Assembly (NCBI GenBank): GCA_049670505.1
Contig: JBATTK010000088.1
Location: 1-49,932 of the forward strand
Source of the DNA: JBATTK01 sp049670505
GTDB lineage: Bacteria; Bacteroidota; Bacteroidia; Flavobacteriales; Flavobacteriaceae
Direction: 5' to 3'
DNA length: 49,932 nt
Under the pieces are notes generated by a model. That model was not told the DNA's origin. It searched no databases and saw only the letters and a list, made by a program, of their open reading frames with translations. The translations under genes were made by a program, and so were the position numbers. Position 1 is the stretch's first letter, and every line of letters starts with the position of its first letter. Below are positions 14,244-23,238 of this stretch, in pieces.

Positions 14244-16811
14244 TCAATGACCGCTACTTGCTTTTATTGATAAATCCTTATTAAAAGGGATATAATAATT
14301 ATCCGTATCCTTGTTTTCCCCAATAACTTCTGTTATTTCCCGTTTTAGGTATTGCAAATGGGCAATGGTCAATCTGTCCGTAATCACGGGAATGGTTCTT
14401 TTAATCTTACCCTGTAACGTTATCAATTCGCTTAATGCCAAGGATCGCACATCCGTATTCGAAGTATATCCTTCGGAAAGCTTTGCCAAGATACCTTCCA
14501 CAATACCTTCTGCCTCACTGGGCTTATATAATGTAATCATATTGGCAACATATGCTTTTTGAAGCTTTCTTTGGTATGCGTTAGTTTGATAAAAGACGTT
14601 CATTTCGCCCCATACCAACCTATTTAAATCGTCTAGATACTCTTCTGGCCTGTAGGGATCTTCATCGCTATAACGTTCGGCTATAAAGGTCATTCTGCTC
14701 AATCTACTACCGCCAAGCAGGTTGATCATTACGCTTTCCATGGTCCGTGTTACCGATTCCTTGGACTGGGGTGATTGTATGGCGTTCAAAATATCATTTC
14801 TTAACAACCACTTGGGCTCATTAAAAATATGCGTGTCCAAGAAAATAAGCGCTTCTTTCTGTATTTGTTTGGGAACCGGGCGATAAACTTCCCCGTTCTC
14901 AACTATTGTTTTTGGTGTTACGTGTATACCTCCTATGTTCTTGGTTACATGAAAAATATAATCCTTGTATTGATTAACGAGGTCCTTGTATACTTCATCC
15001 AAGTTGGAGTAGTCATCGCTACTACGCTGCTTTGTCCATCCCCTTAAATGTGGCACTATTCGTTGTAGGTTAATTATACCATACGTACTTGCAATCATCG
15101 CATTATTGCCTAGATCCTCTTTTTGTGATCTAGGGTCAAAGTCGCGCCCCTCGCCGCCGAACCATAATCTAGGATTGGCCGTAACACTGTCTACCACCAT
15201 TTGGCTTAAAACTTCTTTTTCTTCAAGTACATTCATTTCTTGCGGGAATTTGGAATATCCCCACTGAATGGCCCATTTGTCATAATCCCCAATTCTTGGC
15301 ATTAAATATTCTGTAGGAATACTATCCTCCGGCTGGGCAACATAATTAAATCGCGCATAGTCCATAATAGAACTGGTATGTCCGTTCTTTCTAAGCCAAT
15401 CCGCATTCCTCAAGTTTTCTACCGGTGTGGCAAAACTAGCGCCCATATTATGACGCAACCCAAGGGTATGTCCTACCTCATGCGAGCATACAAAACGAAT
15501 CAACTCACCCATCAATTCGGTATCAAACTCCATTTTTTGTGCGCGCTCGTCCACGGCCCCTGCCTGTACCAAATACCAATTACGTAATAGACTCATTAGA
15601 TTATGGTACCAACCGATATGACTTTCCAAAATTTCACCGCTTCTTGGATCCACGATATTTGGCCCGTAGGCATTTTTTTTGGGGGATGCAAAGTAGCGGA
15701 GTACGGAAAAACGGGCATCCTCCAAACTCATATCGGGATTGTTTTCCGGCCATTCCTTACCTACGATCGCATCTTTAAAACCTGCCTGCTCAAAGGCGAT
15801 CTGCCAATCATTGATCCCCTGTATAAGGAACGGTCGCCACTTTTTTGGAGTAGCCGGGTCAATATAATATACAATAGGTTTTTTAGGTGCTACCAATTCT
15901 CCGTTTTTCCATTTTTCCAAATCCTCCGGCCTCGGCTCTAAACGCCAACGATGGATATACGTATTACGGTCTACCTTTTGCTGATCATCCCCATATTCCA
16001 AATAGGAACTTGCAAAATAGCCTACCCTGGCGTCATGATACCTTTTGTCCATTGGCCTGCTCGGAAGAAGTATAAACGAATTATTGATTTCCATGGTAAC
16101 CACACCGGAAAGGACGGCAGCAGGAAGTTCTTTTTTACTATTCCCCTTACCTATCTTTGCCTTATAGGTCTTAACCGTTCTTATTTCAGTATTGATAGGG
16201 AAGGAACTGATTTCCTGAATATACGACTTGTCCTTTTCCAATGAAGAAAGCTTATACGCACCTTTTTGCGGCCCACTTAATGATAACAGGGGGGTTTCGC
16301 TATTGATGAAATCCGTGACTTCAATGACCGAAGATTGTGTTTCATCGTTTCTGGCCTTAATATCGAAAGCTTCCAAAATAGGGGTAATGTTGGAATTGTT
16401 CACCGCCTTGGAAATAGCGTCGTTTTCATCTGCCGAACTGACCAAAGTAGCGATACGCAGGAAGAGTTTGTTAAGAGGTCCCTTTTCAAATAGAACTGTC
16501 CTTTCCCCAATCTTTTCACCGCCATAGTTGCCTGCTCCCGAAGGTGTCTTGATGAATCTGGTCACTACCAATATTTCTCGGTTCAGCAAACTATCCGGCA
16601 CCTCAAAATAATAGGAATTCCCTACCTGATGCACATTAAAAAGACCTTCGGCAGAGATGGCATCTTTGGTAATTAACCTATCATATGCCTTTGTTTTGGT
16701 CAATGCAGAGGTATCATTATTACTTTTTTTACTGGATTTGCCCAGAAAACCGGCCGTGCCACAAGAACTGGCAAGAAAAATCAAACATAGCAACCCTAAA
16801 GAAATCCTCAT
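14244..16811 (-). CDS. Zinc-dependent metalloprotease lipoprotein (DUF5117/DUF5118/DUF4953 type)
   Basis: 855 residues from ATG 16811. The frame is open for 38 more codons upstream, but this start gives a clean lipoprotein signal (MRISLGLLCLIFLASSC, Cys 17 as lipid anchor). The middle holds HEVGHTLGLRHN (around 15450-15487), an HExxHxxGxxH zinc site of the metzincin type, followed by a SIMDYARFNYVAQ Met-turn-like segment. The N-terminal third contains FEVPDSLLNREILVVTRF and the RPMDKRYHDARVGYF stretch usual for these proteins, and the C-terminal part is helical. Predicted to sit on the envelope as a lipoprotein and cleave peptides; the substrate is unknown. A -7 box lies upstream at 16941-16948. 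Confidence 0.9.
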   Translation of the reverse strand: MRISLGLLCLIFLASSCGTAGFLGKSSKKSNNDTSALTKTKAYDRLITKDAISAEGLFNVHQVGNSYYFEVPDSLLNREILVVTRFIKTPSGAGNYGGEKIGERTVLFEKGPLNKLFLRIATLVSSADENDAISKAVNNSNITPILEAFDIKARNDETQSSVIEVTDFINSETPLLSLSGPQKGAYKLSSLEKDKSYIQEISSFPINTEIRTVKTYKAKIGKGNSKKELPAAVLSGVVTMEINNSFILLPSRPMDKRYHDARVGYFASSYLEYGDDQQKVDRNTYIHRWRLEPRPEDLEKWKNGELVAPKKPIVYYIDPATPKKWRPFLIQGINDWQIAFEQAGFKDAIVGKEWPENNPDMSLEDARFSVLRYFASPKKNAYGPNIVDPRSGEILESHIGWYHNLMSLLRNWYLVQAGAVDERAQKMEFDTELMGELIRFVCSHEVGHTLGLRHNMGASFATPVENLRNADWLRKNGHTSSIMDYARFNYVAQPEDSIPTEYLMPRIGDYDKWAIQWGYSKFPQEMNVLEEKEVLSQMVVDSVTANPRLWFGGEGRDFDPRSQKEDLGNNAMIASTYGIINLQRIVPHLRGWTKQRSSDDYSNLDEVYKDLVNQYKDYIFHVTKNIGGIHVTPKTIVENGEVYRPVPKQIQKEALIFLDTHIFNEPKWLLRNDILNAIQSPQSKESVTRTMESVMINLLGGSRLSRMTFIAERYSDEDPYRPEEYLDDLNRLVWGEMNVFYQTNAYQRKLQKAYVANMITLYKPSEAEGIVEGILAKLSEGYTSNTDVRSLALSELITLQGKIKRTIPVITDRLTIAHLQYLKREITEVIGENKDTDNYYIPFNKDLSIKASSGH

Positions 16812-16940
16812 AATAAACGAACGTGTCAAATGAAAATTTAGTATCGGAATCAGAGCGGTTTGGAATAGGCATCGGATTTTGTAAAACAAATTCCTTCTCC
16901 TGGTTAAAAAATCAAGTATAATCAAAAAATTATACCTTTA

Positions 16941-16948
16941 CAAAGATA
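16941..16948 (-). promoter_or_regulatory. Candidate promoter -7 box for the metalloprotease gene
   Basis: The minus strand reads TATCTTTG, a perfect TAnnTTTG -7 box, in an AT-rich region; no clear TTG is seen at -33. The predicted transcript start (about 16935) leaves a leader of about 120 nt before the chosen ATG at 16811 and lies only about 10 nt before the upstream in-frame ATG at 16925. Confidence 0.4.
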
Positions 16949-17060
16949 AATTAAATTTTAAACTCGTTTAAAATTTTTATCGGGAACAGTGAATAAAGAT
17001 TTTTATTCCCAAAAGAATCGTCTATAAAATCGTAAAACCCGGATCAGTAGACTTTGCTAG

Positions 17061-17429
17061 TCATTTTTTGCCATTGGATCGGGGGTAATTATTTGATTGG
17101 TCCTCAATGGTTTCATCCAAACAAACAAAATCCTTTTCCACAAGGAGAAATAAGGCAGTGCCGTTATTCAACTGCATGCTATGTTCAAAACCTACCTTGG
17201 CGTTATGTGCCCAGTTATCCTTCTCCGCACCAGGGAAGTACATGGTAATGGTATTGTCCCCTAGACAGGCGTTTAATTCATTAACCTCATAGTTCGCCTG
17301 CAAGGTATATGTAAAAATTCCTTCTCCAAACACTGTAGTCTCGGTAAAAAAACCTGTTTTGCAGAAGATCTCTACCTCTGGACGGGTAAGCCTATATCGT
17401 ATGGAATTTCCTTTGATCCGTATTTTCAT
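17061..17429 (-). CDS. Conserved hypothetical protein (DUF7009-like)
   Basis: 122 residues, soluble, no signal peptide. It starts MKIRIKGNSIRYRLTRPEVEIF, a beta-rich opening, followed by VFGEGIFTYTLQA, NTITMYFPGAEKDNW and ALFLLVEKDFVCLDET. I associate this with the family labelled DUF7009, with limited certainty. It begins 6 bp after the precorrin-2 dehydrogenase stop and is the last gene of that operon, so a link to siroheme or sulfur/nitrogen assimilation is suggested by context only. Confidence 0.75.
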   Translation of the reverse strand: MKIRIKGNSIRYRLTRPEVEIFCKTGFFTETTVFGEGIFTYTLQANYEVNELNACLGDNTITMYFPGAEKDNWAHNAKVGFEHSMQLNNGTALFLLVEKDFVCLDETIEDQSNNYPRSNGKK

Positions 17430-17435
17430 CGATGT

Positions 17436-18029
17436 TTACTTATTAGGTTCATTTTTCTTGCTGACCAATCCCTTTGTAAACTCGTTCAACGTTTCCACTT
17501 TTTCCTCAAAATCACCTTTAATGGTTTTCCGGAATTCGTTGAGGTTTTTTACCAGGTCATCAATGTTTTCCGGGATGACATCTTCAAAAAACTGACGTAG
17601 GCGTTTAGCCGTGGTAGGGGATTTTCCATTAGTGGAGATAGCAACTTTTACGTTGCCCTTGGTAACGATTCCACCCATATAAAAATCACAAAAGGGAGGA
17701 TTATCGGCCACGTTCACCAATATATTCTTTGCCCTACAATCATGATACACCTGCTCGTTCACAGCAATATTATCCGTGGTGGCAATCACAATATGTCTAC
17801 CTTTCAAATATTTTTCGTGATATGCATCTTGGGTTATCGTTACGTCATGCTTTTTGGCCAAAGCCAAGGTTTCTTCCAAAAACTCCAATGCTATCATCTG
17901 AACTTGTGCTTTGGGACTCGATTTCAACAAAAAAGTTAATTTTTCCAAGCCTACATTGCCACCGCCCACAACAAGAATATTCAATTGGGATACTTTTAAA
18001 AAAATAGGGTATAATTCGTTCCTTTCCAT
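17436..18029 (-). CDS. Precorrin-2 dehydrogenase / siroheme synthase N-terminal-type protein
   Basis: 197 residues from the ATG at 18029 (a TTG 7 codons upstream is in frame). The NAD-binding Rossmann motif VVGGGNVGLEKL is near residues 20-31, then IVIATTDNIAVNEQVY, ILVNVADNPPFCDFYMGGIV and VAISTNGKSPTTAKRLRQ, all hallmarks of the CysG N-terminal/Met8 family. It oxidises precorrin-2 to sirohydrochlorin with NAD and may also insert iron to give siroheme, the sulfite/nitrite reductase cofactor. There is no methyltransferase domain, so it is a stand-alone form. It lies in an operon after DUF4202 and the TauE/SafE-type exporter. Confidence 0.92.
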   Translation of the reverse strand: MERNELYPIFLKVSQLNILVVGGGNVGLEKLTFLLKSSPKAQVQMIALEFLEETLALAKKHDVTITQDAYHEKYLKGRHIVIATTDNIAVNEQVYHDCRAKNILVNVADNPPFCDFYMGGIVTKGNVKVAISTNGKSPTTAKRLRQFFEDVIPENIDDLVKNLNEFRKTIKGDFEEKVETLNEFTKGLVSKKNEPNK

Positions 18030-18072
18030 AAACAGGTCTTTATTGGGCAAATCCGGGCATAAAGATAAGATA

Positions 18073-18663
18073 TCATTCTTGAACGGCCTTTGCTATAAGA
18101 CGGGAAGAAGTGGGTGATAATTCTAATTGCAGTGCTGCGCCCTGTCCTTTTTCGGACATCTTTCTCCATGTTTTCCTAAGAATATCCAAGAGCTTTTCCT
18201 CCGAATGCTTTTTTGTAAAAGCCTCAAAATAAAACTTTAGGAAAACCAAACAGATTACATCCTCCAAGGTTTGGGTTTCTTCATTTTTTTTCAATTGTTT
18301 CTTTTCCAGCAAGAAAGCTACTTTATTGATGGTCTCCTTTTCATATCCTACATTTTTTAAAATCCCACTTGCTTTTTGCACATGGAATTTTTTAAGATCC
18401 TGCCGCCATTTTAAATATCCTGTTCTGTTCATTTCGTACGATTCCCTTGGAATCTCCCATCTACATATATGCTGGCATCTAACAGCGAGTTGCAAGATCT
18501 CCGATGCGTTGGGTGCAAAATGATGTAACATTTCCGTCATGCGCAGGGCGTAGCGTAATTCTTTGGGATGGGTTTCTCCCAGATATTCTTCCGTATTCGG
18601 ATCCTTTGCATTAGCATCATCAAATTGTTGAAAAGCCCGTTGTAATCTTTTTGAAGTACGCAT
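18073..18663 (-). CDS. DUF4202 family protein
   Basis: 196 residues from ATG 18663. The frame continues 13 codons upstream only to a TTG, while the family normally begins near this RLQRAFQQFDDANAKDPN segment. Motifs: HPKELRYALRMTEML, AVRCQHICRWEIPRESYEM, GYLKWRQDLKKFHV and LEDVICLVFLKFYFEAF. The repeated His/Arg/Glu pattern (RCQHICRWEIPR) resembles HD-type helical metal enzymes, but I do not see a full HD motif. DUF4202 is found in sulfate-assimilation or siroheme neighbourhoods; the reaction is unknown. The precorrin-2 dehydrogenase ATG lies about 40 bp downstream. Confidence 0.88.
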   Translation of the reverse strand: MRTSKRLQRAFQQFDDANAKDPNTEEYLGETHPKELRYALRMTEMLHHFAPNASEILQLAVRCQHICRWEIPRESYEMNRTGYLKWRQDLKKFHVQKASGILKNVGYEKETINKVAFLLEKKQLKKNEETQTLEDVICLVFLKFYFEAFTKKHSEEKLLDILRKTWRKMSEKGQGAALQLELSPTSSRLIAKAVQE

Positions 18664-18728
18664 ATATTGCGGATTTGTTCTAAAATTATTCAGAAAAACC
18701 AAAATAAACTCATCTTGAGTTTAATAAA

Positions 18729-18736
18729 CAAAGATA
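18729..18736 (-). promoter_or_regulatory. Candidate -7 box upstream of the DUF4202 gene
   Basis: The minus strand reads TATCTTTG (TAnnTTTG). The -33 region 19 bp upstream is TTC rather than TTG. It would start an internal transcript for DUF4202 and downstream genes about 60 nt before the ATG at 18663. Confidence 0.4.
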
Positions 18737-18747
18737 CGTATCATTAA

Positions 18748-19503
18748 TTATTGTAGAAGAATCAACAAGGCTCCAATGGCGGTCAACATCAAAATCATTT
18801 TTCTATAGAAACCTTCCCTGATAATTTTAACTAATCGAAACCCTATGAAAAGGCCTATCAGTATTCCTGGCAACAGCTTTAGGTTGATCATCAAAGTCTC
18901 CACGGAGATTGTTTTCCACACAAAAATGTGAAAAGGAAGTTTAAATAGATTGATAAAAAGAAATAGCCATGCTGCGGTACCGATGAATTCATTTTTTGGC
19001 AGTCGCATAGCCAAAAAGAAAATGTTGGAAAAGGCTCCTGCCAGATTACCGATCATAGTGGTAATACCGGCCATTATTCCCATAAAACCGGCAAAGGTCC
19101 AATGCGTAGGCACCGTTTTGGATTGCCTTCTATCCCACCAGTACATGAGAATCACACTTGTCAAAATAATACCGGCCATGCCTATTTTGAATATTCTTTC
19201 CGGTAGGTCTTTACCGATGAGGGCACCTACGACCACCCCAAACATCATCCATGGAAGAAAACGGATAATATATTTCCATTGGGTATGCCTATTATAATAG
19301 GCCACTGCAAATATGTCGCCTAAAACCAGTAAAGGGACAATTAATCCGGTGGACTCCTTAGCACCAAAAGCCAAGGCCATTAAGGTTACAATAATTATAG
19401 CGATACCTTTAATGCCGGATTTGGAAATCCCAAGCACAAAGGATGCCGTAAATGCAAGGAACCATGAGGTGGTAGAAATATCAAAATTGGCGAATAAATG
19501 CAT
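18748..19503 (-). CDS. TauE/SafE (TSUP) family exporter
   Basis: A 251-residue membrane protein with about eight spans. The family pattern is visible: GISKSGIKGIAII near residues 25-37, LLVLGDIFAVAYYNRHTQW (58-76) and GIMAGITTMIGNLAGAFSNIFFLAMRLPKNEFIGT (148-182, two halves of the repeat). TSUP proteins move sulfur-containing or organic anions such as sulfite, sulfoacetate or taurine breakdown products. The first gene of the operon DUF4202-precorrin-2 dehydrogenase-DUF7009-like, which supports a sulfur-anion substrate. The gap to DUF4202 is 84 bp and contains a candidate promoter. Confidence 0.9.
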   Translation of the reverse strand: MHLFANFDISTTSWFLAFTASFVLGISKSGIKGIAIIIVTLMALAFGAKESTGLIVPLLVLGDIFAVAYYNRHTQWKYIIRFLPWMMFGVVVGALIGKDLPERIFKIGMAGIILTSVILMYWWDRRQSKTVPTHWTFAGFMGIMAGITTMIGNLAGAFSNIFFLAMRLPKNEFIGTAAWLFLFINLFKLPFHIFVWKTISVETLMINLKLLPGILIGLFIGFRLVKIIREGFYRKMILMLTAIGALLILLQ

Positions 19504-19628
19504 AAGGGTGCAAAGCTAAAGACAAAAGTATTTCAAAAAACAATATCTTTAGTACCCATTCACTATAGAACATCATATATAATTTGATGACTTTGTTACT
19601 ATTGAATTGATCGTACCACAACCAAACT

Positions 19629-21434
19629 ATGGAATTAAGCACGCTTGATTATGGCCTGATTATAGGTTTTTTCTCAATTGTCCTGATTATTGGGATAGTT
19701 GTCTCCAAAAAATCGGGGAAAAATACTTCGGAATATTTTTTATCGGGCCGTAATATGCCATGGTGGCTATTGGGTTTTTCCATGGTGGCCACTACATTCT
19801 CTACGGACACCCCAAATTTGGTTACCGATCTGGTGCGCACCGATGGGGTATCTGGTAATTGGGTCTGGTGGGCCTTTTTACTCACGGGCCTATTGACCGT
19901 ATTTGTATATGCAAAACTGTGGCGTAAGTCCAATGTGGCTACGGACATGGAATTCTATGATCTGAGATATGGCGGGAAACCCGCACATTTCCTCAGGGGC
20001 TTTAGATCCATTTATTTGGGTGTCATTTTTAATGTTATGGCGATGGCGGCCGTAAATCTGGCGGCAATAAAGATCGGAGAGATTATGTTGGGGCTAGAGC
20101 CCTTGGAAACGGTCTTGATAGGAGGAACCATTACCGTTATATTTAGTGCTATCGGCGGATTTAGAGGTGTGGTCTATACCGATTTTGTATTGTTCTTTGT
20201 GGCTATTGTCGGGGCGGTCGGTGCCGCCTATTATTTGGTGAATTTGCCTGAGGTAGGTGGGGTATCCAATTTAATAACTCATGAAAATGTAGCAGATAAA
20301 ATAGCTATTTTACCGGATTTTTCAGATACGGAGGCATTAATAGCCATTCTGATTATTCCTTTGGCCGTACAATGGTGGAGTTCTTGGTATCCGGGCGGGG
20401 AGCCTGGCGGCGGCGGTTATATCGCCCAACGGATGTTGGCCGCAAAAAATGAAAACCACGCTATTGGCGCCACTTTTTTCTTTAATATACTGCATTATGC
20501 CTTACGCCCTTGGCCATGGATTCTAGTGGCTTTGGCCTCTTTGGTAATTTATCCCGATTTGGCAAGCATACAGGAAGCCTTTCCCGGGGTGGATGCGGAC
20601 AAATTGGGACATGACCTGGCGTATCCAGCCATGTTGACCAAATTGCCCAGCGGCCTTTTGGGAATCGTATTGGCTTCCTTGGGTGCAGCCTATATGTCCA
20701 CTATTTCAACACATTTGAATTGGGGTTCCTCCTATGTGGTGAACGATTTTTATAAGCAACAGGTACATTCAAATGCCAGTGAGAAAGAGTTGGTCGGTGT
20801 CGGTCGTATTACTACGGTAATTTTAATGATCTTAAGCGCGATCTTTGCTCTCTATTTGACCAATGCCAAACAACTATTCGACATCATTATTATGTTCGGC
20901 GCAGGAACAGGTCTTATTTTTATCTTAAGATGGTTTTGGTGGCGCATCAATGCCTGGAGCGAAATTGTTGCCATGTTCGCCTCCGGAATTATCTCCTTAT
21001 TGTTCTGGAGATTCGAGGCGCCTTTGTTCCTGGATGTTGATGCCCCTTTCCCTGAATGGGGCAAATTTCCCTTGGTAGTGCTCCTTACTACTATAATTTG
21101 GCTGGTAGTCACTTTTATAACACCTAGAGAAAGTAAGGAAACCTTAAACCATTTTTACAAACAGACCTCCCCTGGCGGACCTGGATGGAAAAAAGTGCTG
21201 AATGAAGCGAAAGCTGATGGCATTTCACTCGTGGAAAGAAAAGAAAAATGGTCTGTTCCTTCAGGGGTTTTGGCTATGGTCCTTGGTAGTATTCTGGTCT
21301 ATGGCTGTATGTTCGCCACCGGAAATTGGATCTATGGCAATTACACATTGGCTATCGGCCTAACCCTTGTTGTGCTTATTTCCGGATTTTTGCTCGCTAG
21401 GGTTTGGAATAAAATGAAAGATACTATTTTGTAA
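19629..21434 (+). CDS. Sodium:solute symporter (SSS family)
   Basis: A 601-residue membrane protein with 13-14 predicted spans. SSS hallmarks: KNTSEYFLSGRNMPWWLLGFSMVATTFS near residues 31-58 (the unwound helix carrying the Na+ site), then AIGGFRGVVYTDFVLFFVAI in the middle, GLLGIVLASLGAAYMSTISTHLNWGSSYVVND (Na2-site Ser/Thr cluster), and a C-terminal extension to residue 601. Takes up an organic solute with Na+; the solute is not readable. It lies 9 bp before the NagX-like gene, so a sugar or amino-sugar substrate is likely by context. Confidence 0.93.
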   Translation: MELSTLDYGLIIGFFSIVLIIGIVVSKKSGKNTSEYFLSGRNMPWWLLGFSMVATTFSTDTPNLVTDLVRTDGVSGNWVWWAFLLTGLLTVFVYAKLWRKSNVATDMEFYDLRYGGKPAHFLRGFRSIYLGVIFNVMAMAAVNLAAIKIGEIMLGLEPLETVLIGGTITVIFSAIGGFRGVVYTDFVLFFVAIVGAVGAAYYLVNLPEVGGVSNLITHENVADKIAILPDFSDTEALIAILIIPLAVQWWSSWYPGGEPGGGGYIAQRMLAAKNENHAIGATFFFNILHYALRPWPWILVALASLVIYPDLASIQEAFPGVDADKLGHDLAYPAMLTKLPSGLLGIVLASLGAAYMSTISTHLNWGSSYVVNDFYKQQVHSNASEKELVGVGRITTVILMILSAIFALYLTNAKQLFDIIIMFGAGTGLIFILRWFWWRINAWSEIVAMFASGIISLLFWRFEAPLFLDVDAPFPEWGKFPLVVLLTTIIWLVVTFITPRESKETLNHFYKQTSPGGPGWKKVLNEAKADGISLVERKEKWSVPSGVLAMVLGSILVYGCMFATGNWIYGNYTLAIGLTLVVLISGFLLARVWNKMKDTIL

Positions 21435-21443
21435 TATAACACC

Positions 21444-22532
21444 ATGAGGGAAAGAGTTGTATCGGTAGATATTTTTAGAGGCCTCACCATAGTGCTAATG
21501 ATTTTGGTAAATACGCCAGGCACTTGGTCCTATGTATATGCTCCATTATTACATGCCAAATGGCATGGATATACACCAACAGATCTGGTTTTCCCGTTCT
21601 TTCTATTTATTGTGGGAACATCTATAGTTTTTGCCTATTCCAATAAAACAGCCCATATGGGCACCTATAAGAAGATAAGCGTAAGAGCCCTAAAATTAAT
21701 AGGGTTAGGCTTGTTCCTTGGTGCATTTACCATTTACCTCCCTTTCTTTAAGGATTTTGAGGACATTCGTTTTCCGGGGGTGTTACAACGTATAGGTGTG
21801 GTATTCTTTTTCGCTGCGGTCTTATTCCTTAATTTTAATTGGAAAATACTTGTGGGGATTTGCGCTTTCACCTTGGTGGGTTACTGGATCTGGATGGGAT
21901 TTGTACCTATAAAGGGTATGGAACCAACCTTTGATAGGGCGCCCAACAACTGGGCAAACTATATTGACCTGACTACTTTTGGCACACACATGTACAAGGA
22001 GGATTATGACCCGGAAGGCCTATTGAGCACCTTACCTTCCATTGCAACTTCTCTATTCGGCATTTTCACAGGCCTTATCCTGATTTCCAAAAGAGCAAAA
22101 AAAGAAATGATACTAGCGGGCCTAGGCATTGCTTTTCTTATTATCGGACAGCTTTGGGATTTGGTATTCCCTATAAACAAAGCGCTATGGACCAGCAGCT
22201 TCGTAATGGTTACGGCAGGTTGGGCCAACTTATTTTTAGCCCTTATATATTACCTGACCGATGTAAAGGGGATTAAATTCGGTAGCATATTCAAATATGC
22301 GGGCGCCAACGCCATTACCGTGTACTTCTTATCCAGCTTTATCAGTAAAATTTTTGGTCAAATCAAATTAAATGGGGATACCTCCCTCCATGGATGGCTT
22401 TTCAACACTATCTATGTTCACGATTTTATGTCCATGCAGCTTTCATCCGTACTTTACGGATTAACGGTTGTGGGTTTCTATATACTACTGGCATATGTAA
22501 TGTATAAAAAGAAGATTTTTATCAAGATTTAG
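21444..22532 (+). CDS. NagX-like acyltransferase / heparan-alpha-glucosaminide N-acetyltransferase family
   Basis: A 362-residue protein with about 10 membrane spans. It opens RVVSVDIFRGLTIVLMI (the conserved DxFRG start of this family) and has HAKWHGYTPTDLVFPFFLFIVGTS (residues 33-56), then FPGVLQRIGV, NNWANYIDLTTFG and YAGANAITVYFLSSF. This is the DUF5009/NagX family, related to lysosomal HGSNAT, which transfers acetyl groups across a membrane or is linked to amino-sugar use. The 9-bp spacing to the SSS symporter implies one transcript. The exact substrate (glucosamine or other sugars) is inference. Confidence 0.9.
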   Translation: MRERVVSVDIFRGLTIVLMILVNTPGTWSYVYAPLLHAKWHGYTPTDLVFPFFLFIVGTSIVFAYSNKTAHMGTYKKISVRALKLIGLGLFLGAFTIYLPFFKDFEDIRFPGVLQRIGVVFFFAAVLFLNFNWKILVGICAFTLVGYWIWMGFVPIKGMEPTFDRAPNNWANYIDLTTFGTHMYKEDYDPEGLLSTLPSIATSLFGIFTGLILISKRAKKEMILAGLGIAFLIIGQLWDLVFPINKALWTSSFVMVTAGWANLFLALIYYLTDVKGIKFGSIFKYAGANAITVYFLSSFISKIFGQIKLNGDTSLHGWLFNTIYVHDFMSMQLSSVLYGLTVVGFYILLAYVMYKKKIFIKI

Positions 22533-22599
22533 AAGCCCAAAACACCTTTGCTCCATAAAGCTCCTCTTAAATTAAACCGAAAAAGCTTTAGGTGTAGCA

Positions 22600-23190
22600 T
22601 TACTCCTTTAATCCAATTAGTCTTGCCACATATTTGCCAATAACATCAAACTCAAGGTTCACCACTGTTCCAACTCCGTAAGTGTTGAATCGTGTATGCT
22701 CATAGGTATACGGAATAATGGCAACACTAAAGCTATTTTTTCCAGAATCTACAACGGTCAGGCTAGTACCATCTATAGTGATAGATCCTTTTTCAATGGT
22801 CACATTGTTATAGGACGCGTCGTATTCGAAGGAAAAAAACCAGCTACCATCTTTTTCTTCGATGGAAGTACAGACAGCCGTTTGATCCACGTGCCCCTGC
22901 ACCAAATGCCCATCTAGTCGGGTCCCGAGAACCATGGCCCGTTCCAGATTGACCTTATCCCCTTTTTTAAGGTTTCCCAAGCTTGTTTTTAGCAGGGTTT
23001 CCTCGATAGCGGTAACCGTATACATCTCATCATTAATTTCCACCACGGTCAAACACACCCCGTTATGTGCTACGCTTTGATCAATTTTCAACTCGCGGGC
23101 CATAGGTGAATTTATGGTCACATGAAGGTTGCCCCCATCCTTTTCCAATTGTTCTACCTTGCCTAAAGTTTCAATAATTCCGGTAAACAT
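22600..23190 (-). CDS. ribE: Riboflavin synthase, alpha subunit
   Basis: 196 residues with the invariant start MFTGIIETLG and two tandem lumazine-binding repeats (about 1-95 and 96-190): NGVCLTVVEIND in the first, DGTSLTVVDSGKNSFSV in the second, and the linker LGTRLDGHLVQGHVDQT. It dismutates two 6,7-dimethyl-8-ribityllumazine to riboflavin and a pyrimidinedione in the cytoplasm. Single gene, 48 bp from the divergent pdxA start. No FMN riboswitch is visible in that short gap. Some databases call this gene ribC. Confidence 0.96.
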   Translation of the reverse strand: MFTGIIETLGKVEQLEKDGGNLHVTINSPMARELKIDQSVAHNGVCLTVVEINDEMYTVTAIEETLLKTSLGNLKKGDKVNLERAMVLGTRLDGHLVQGHVDQTAVCTSIEEKDGSWFFSFEYDASYNNVTIEKGSITIDGTSLTVVDSGKNSFSVAIIPYTYEHTRFNTYGVGTVVNLEFDVIGKYVARLIGLKE

Positions 23191-23238
23191 GGTTCATTTA
23201 AATTAAGTAGTTTTGCGAAGTAAATTTAGGCATAAGAT

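Noticed and set aside
16812..16925. 38-residue extension of the metalloprotease
   Set aside because: The downstream start gives a standard lipoprotein signal; the extension is basic and unconserved-looking. Kept only as a side finding.
18030..18050. TTG start of precorrin-2 dehydrogenase (7 extra residues)
   Set aside because: The ATG at 18029 directly precedes the conserved NELYPIFLK segment.
18664..18702. TTG start for DUF4202 (13 extra residues)
   Set aside because: The ATG at 18663 matches the usual family start and follows the -7 box at a reasonable distance.
23191..23238. FMN riboswitch upstream of riboflavin synthase
   Set aside because: The gap is only 48 bp, too short for the conserved RFN element, and no matching segments are present.
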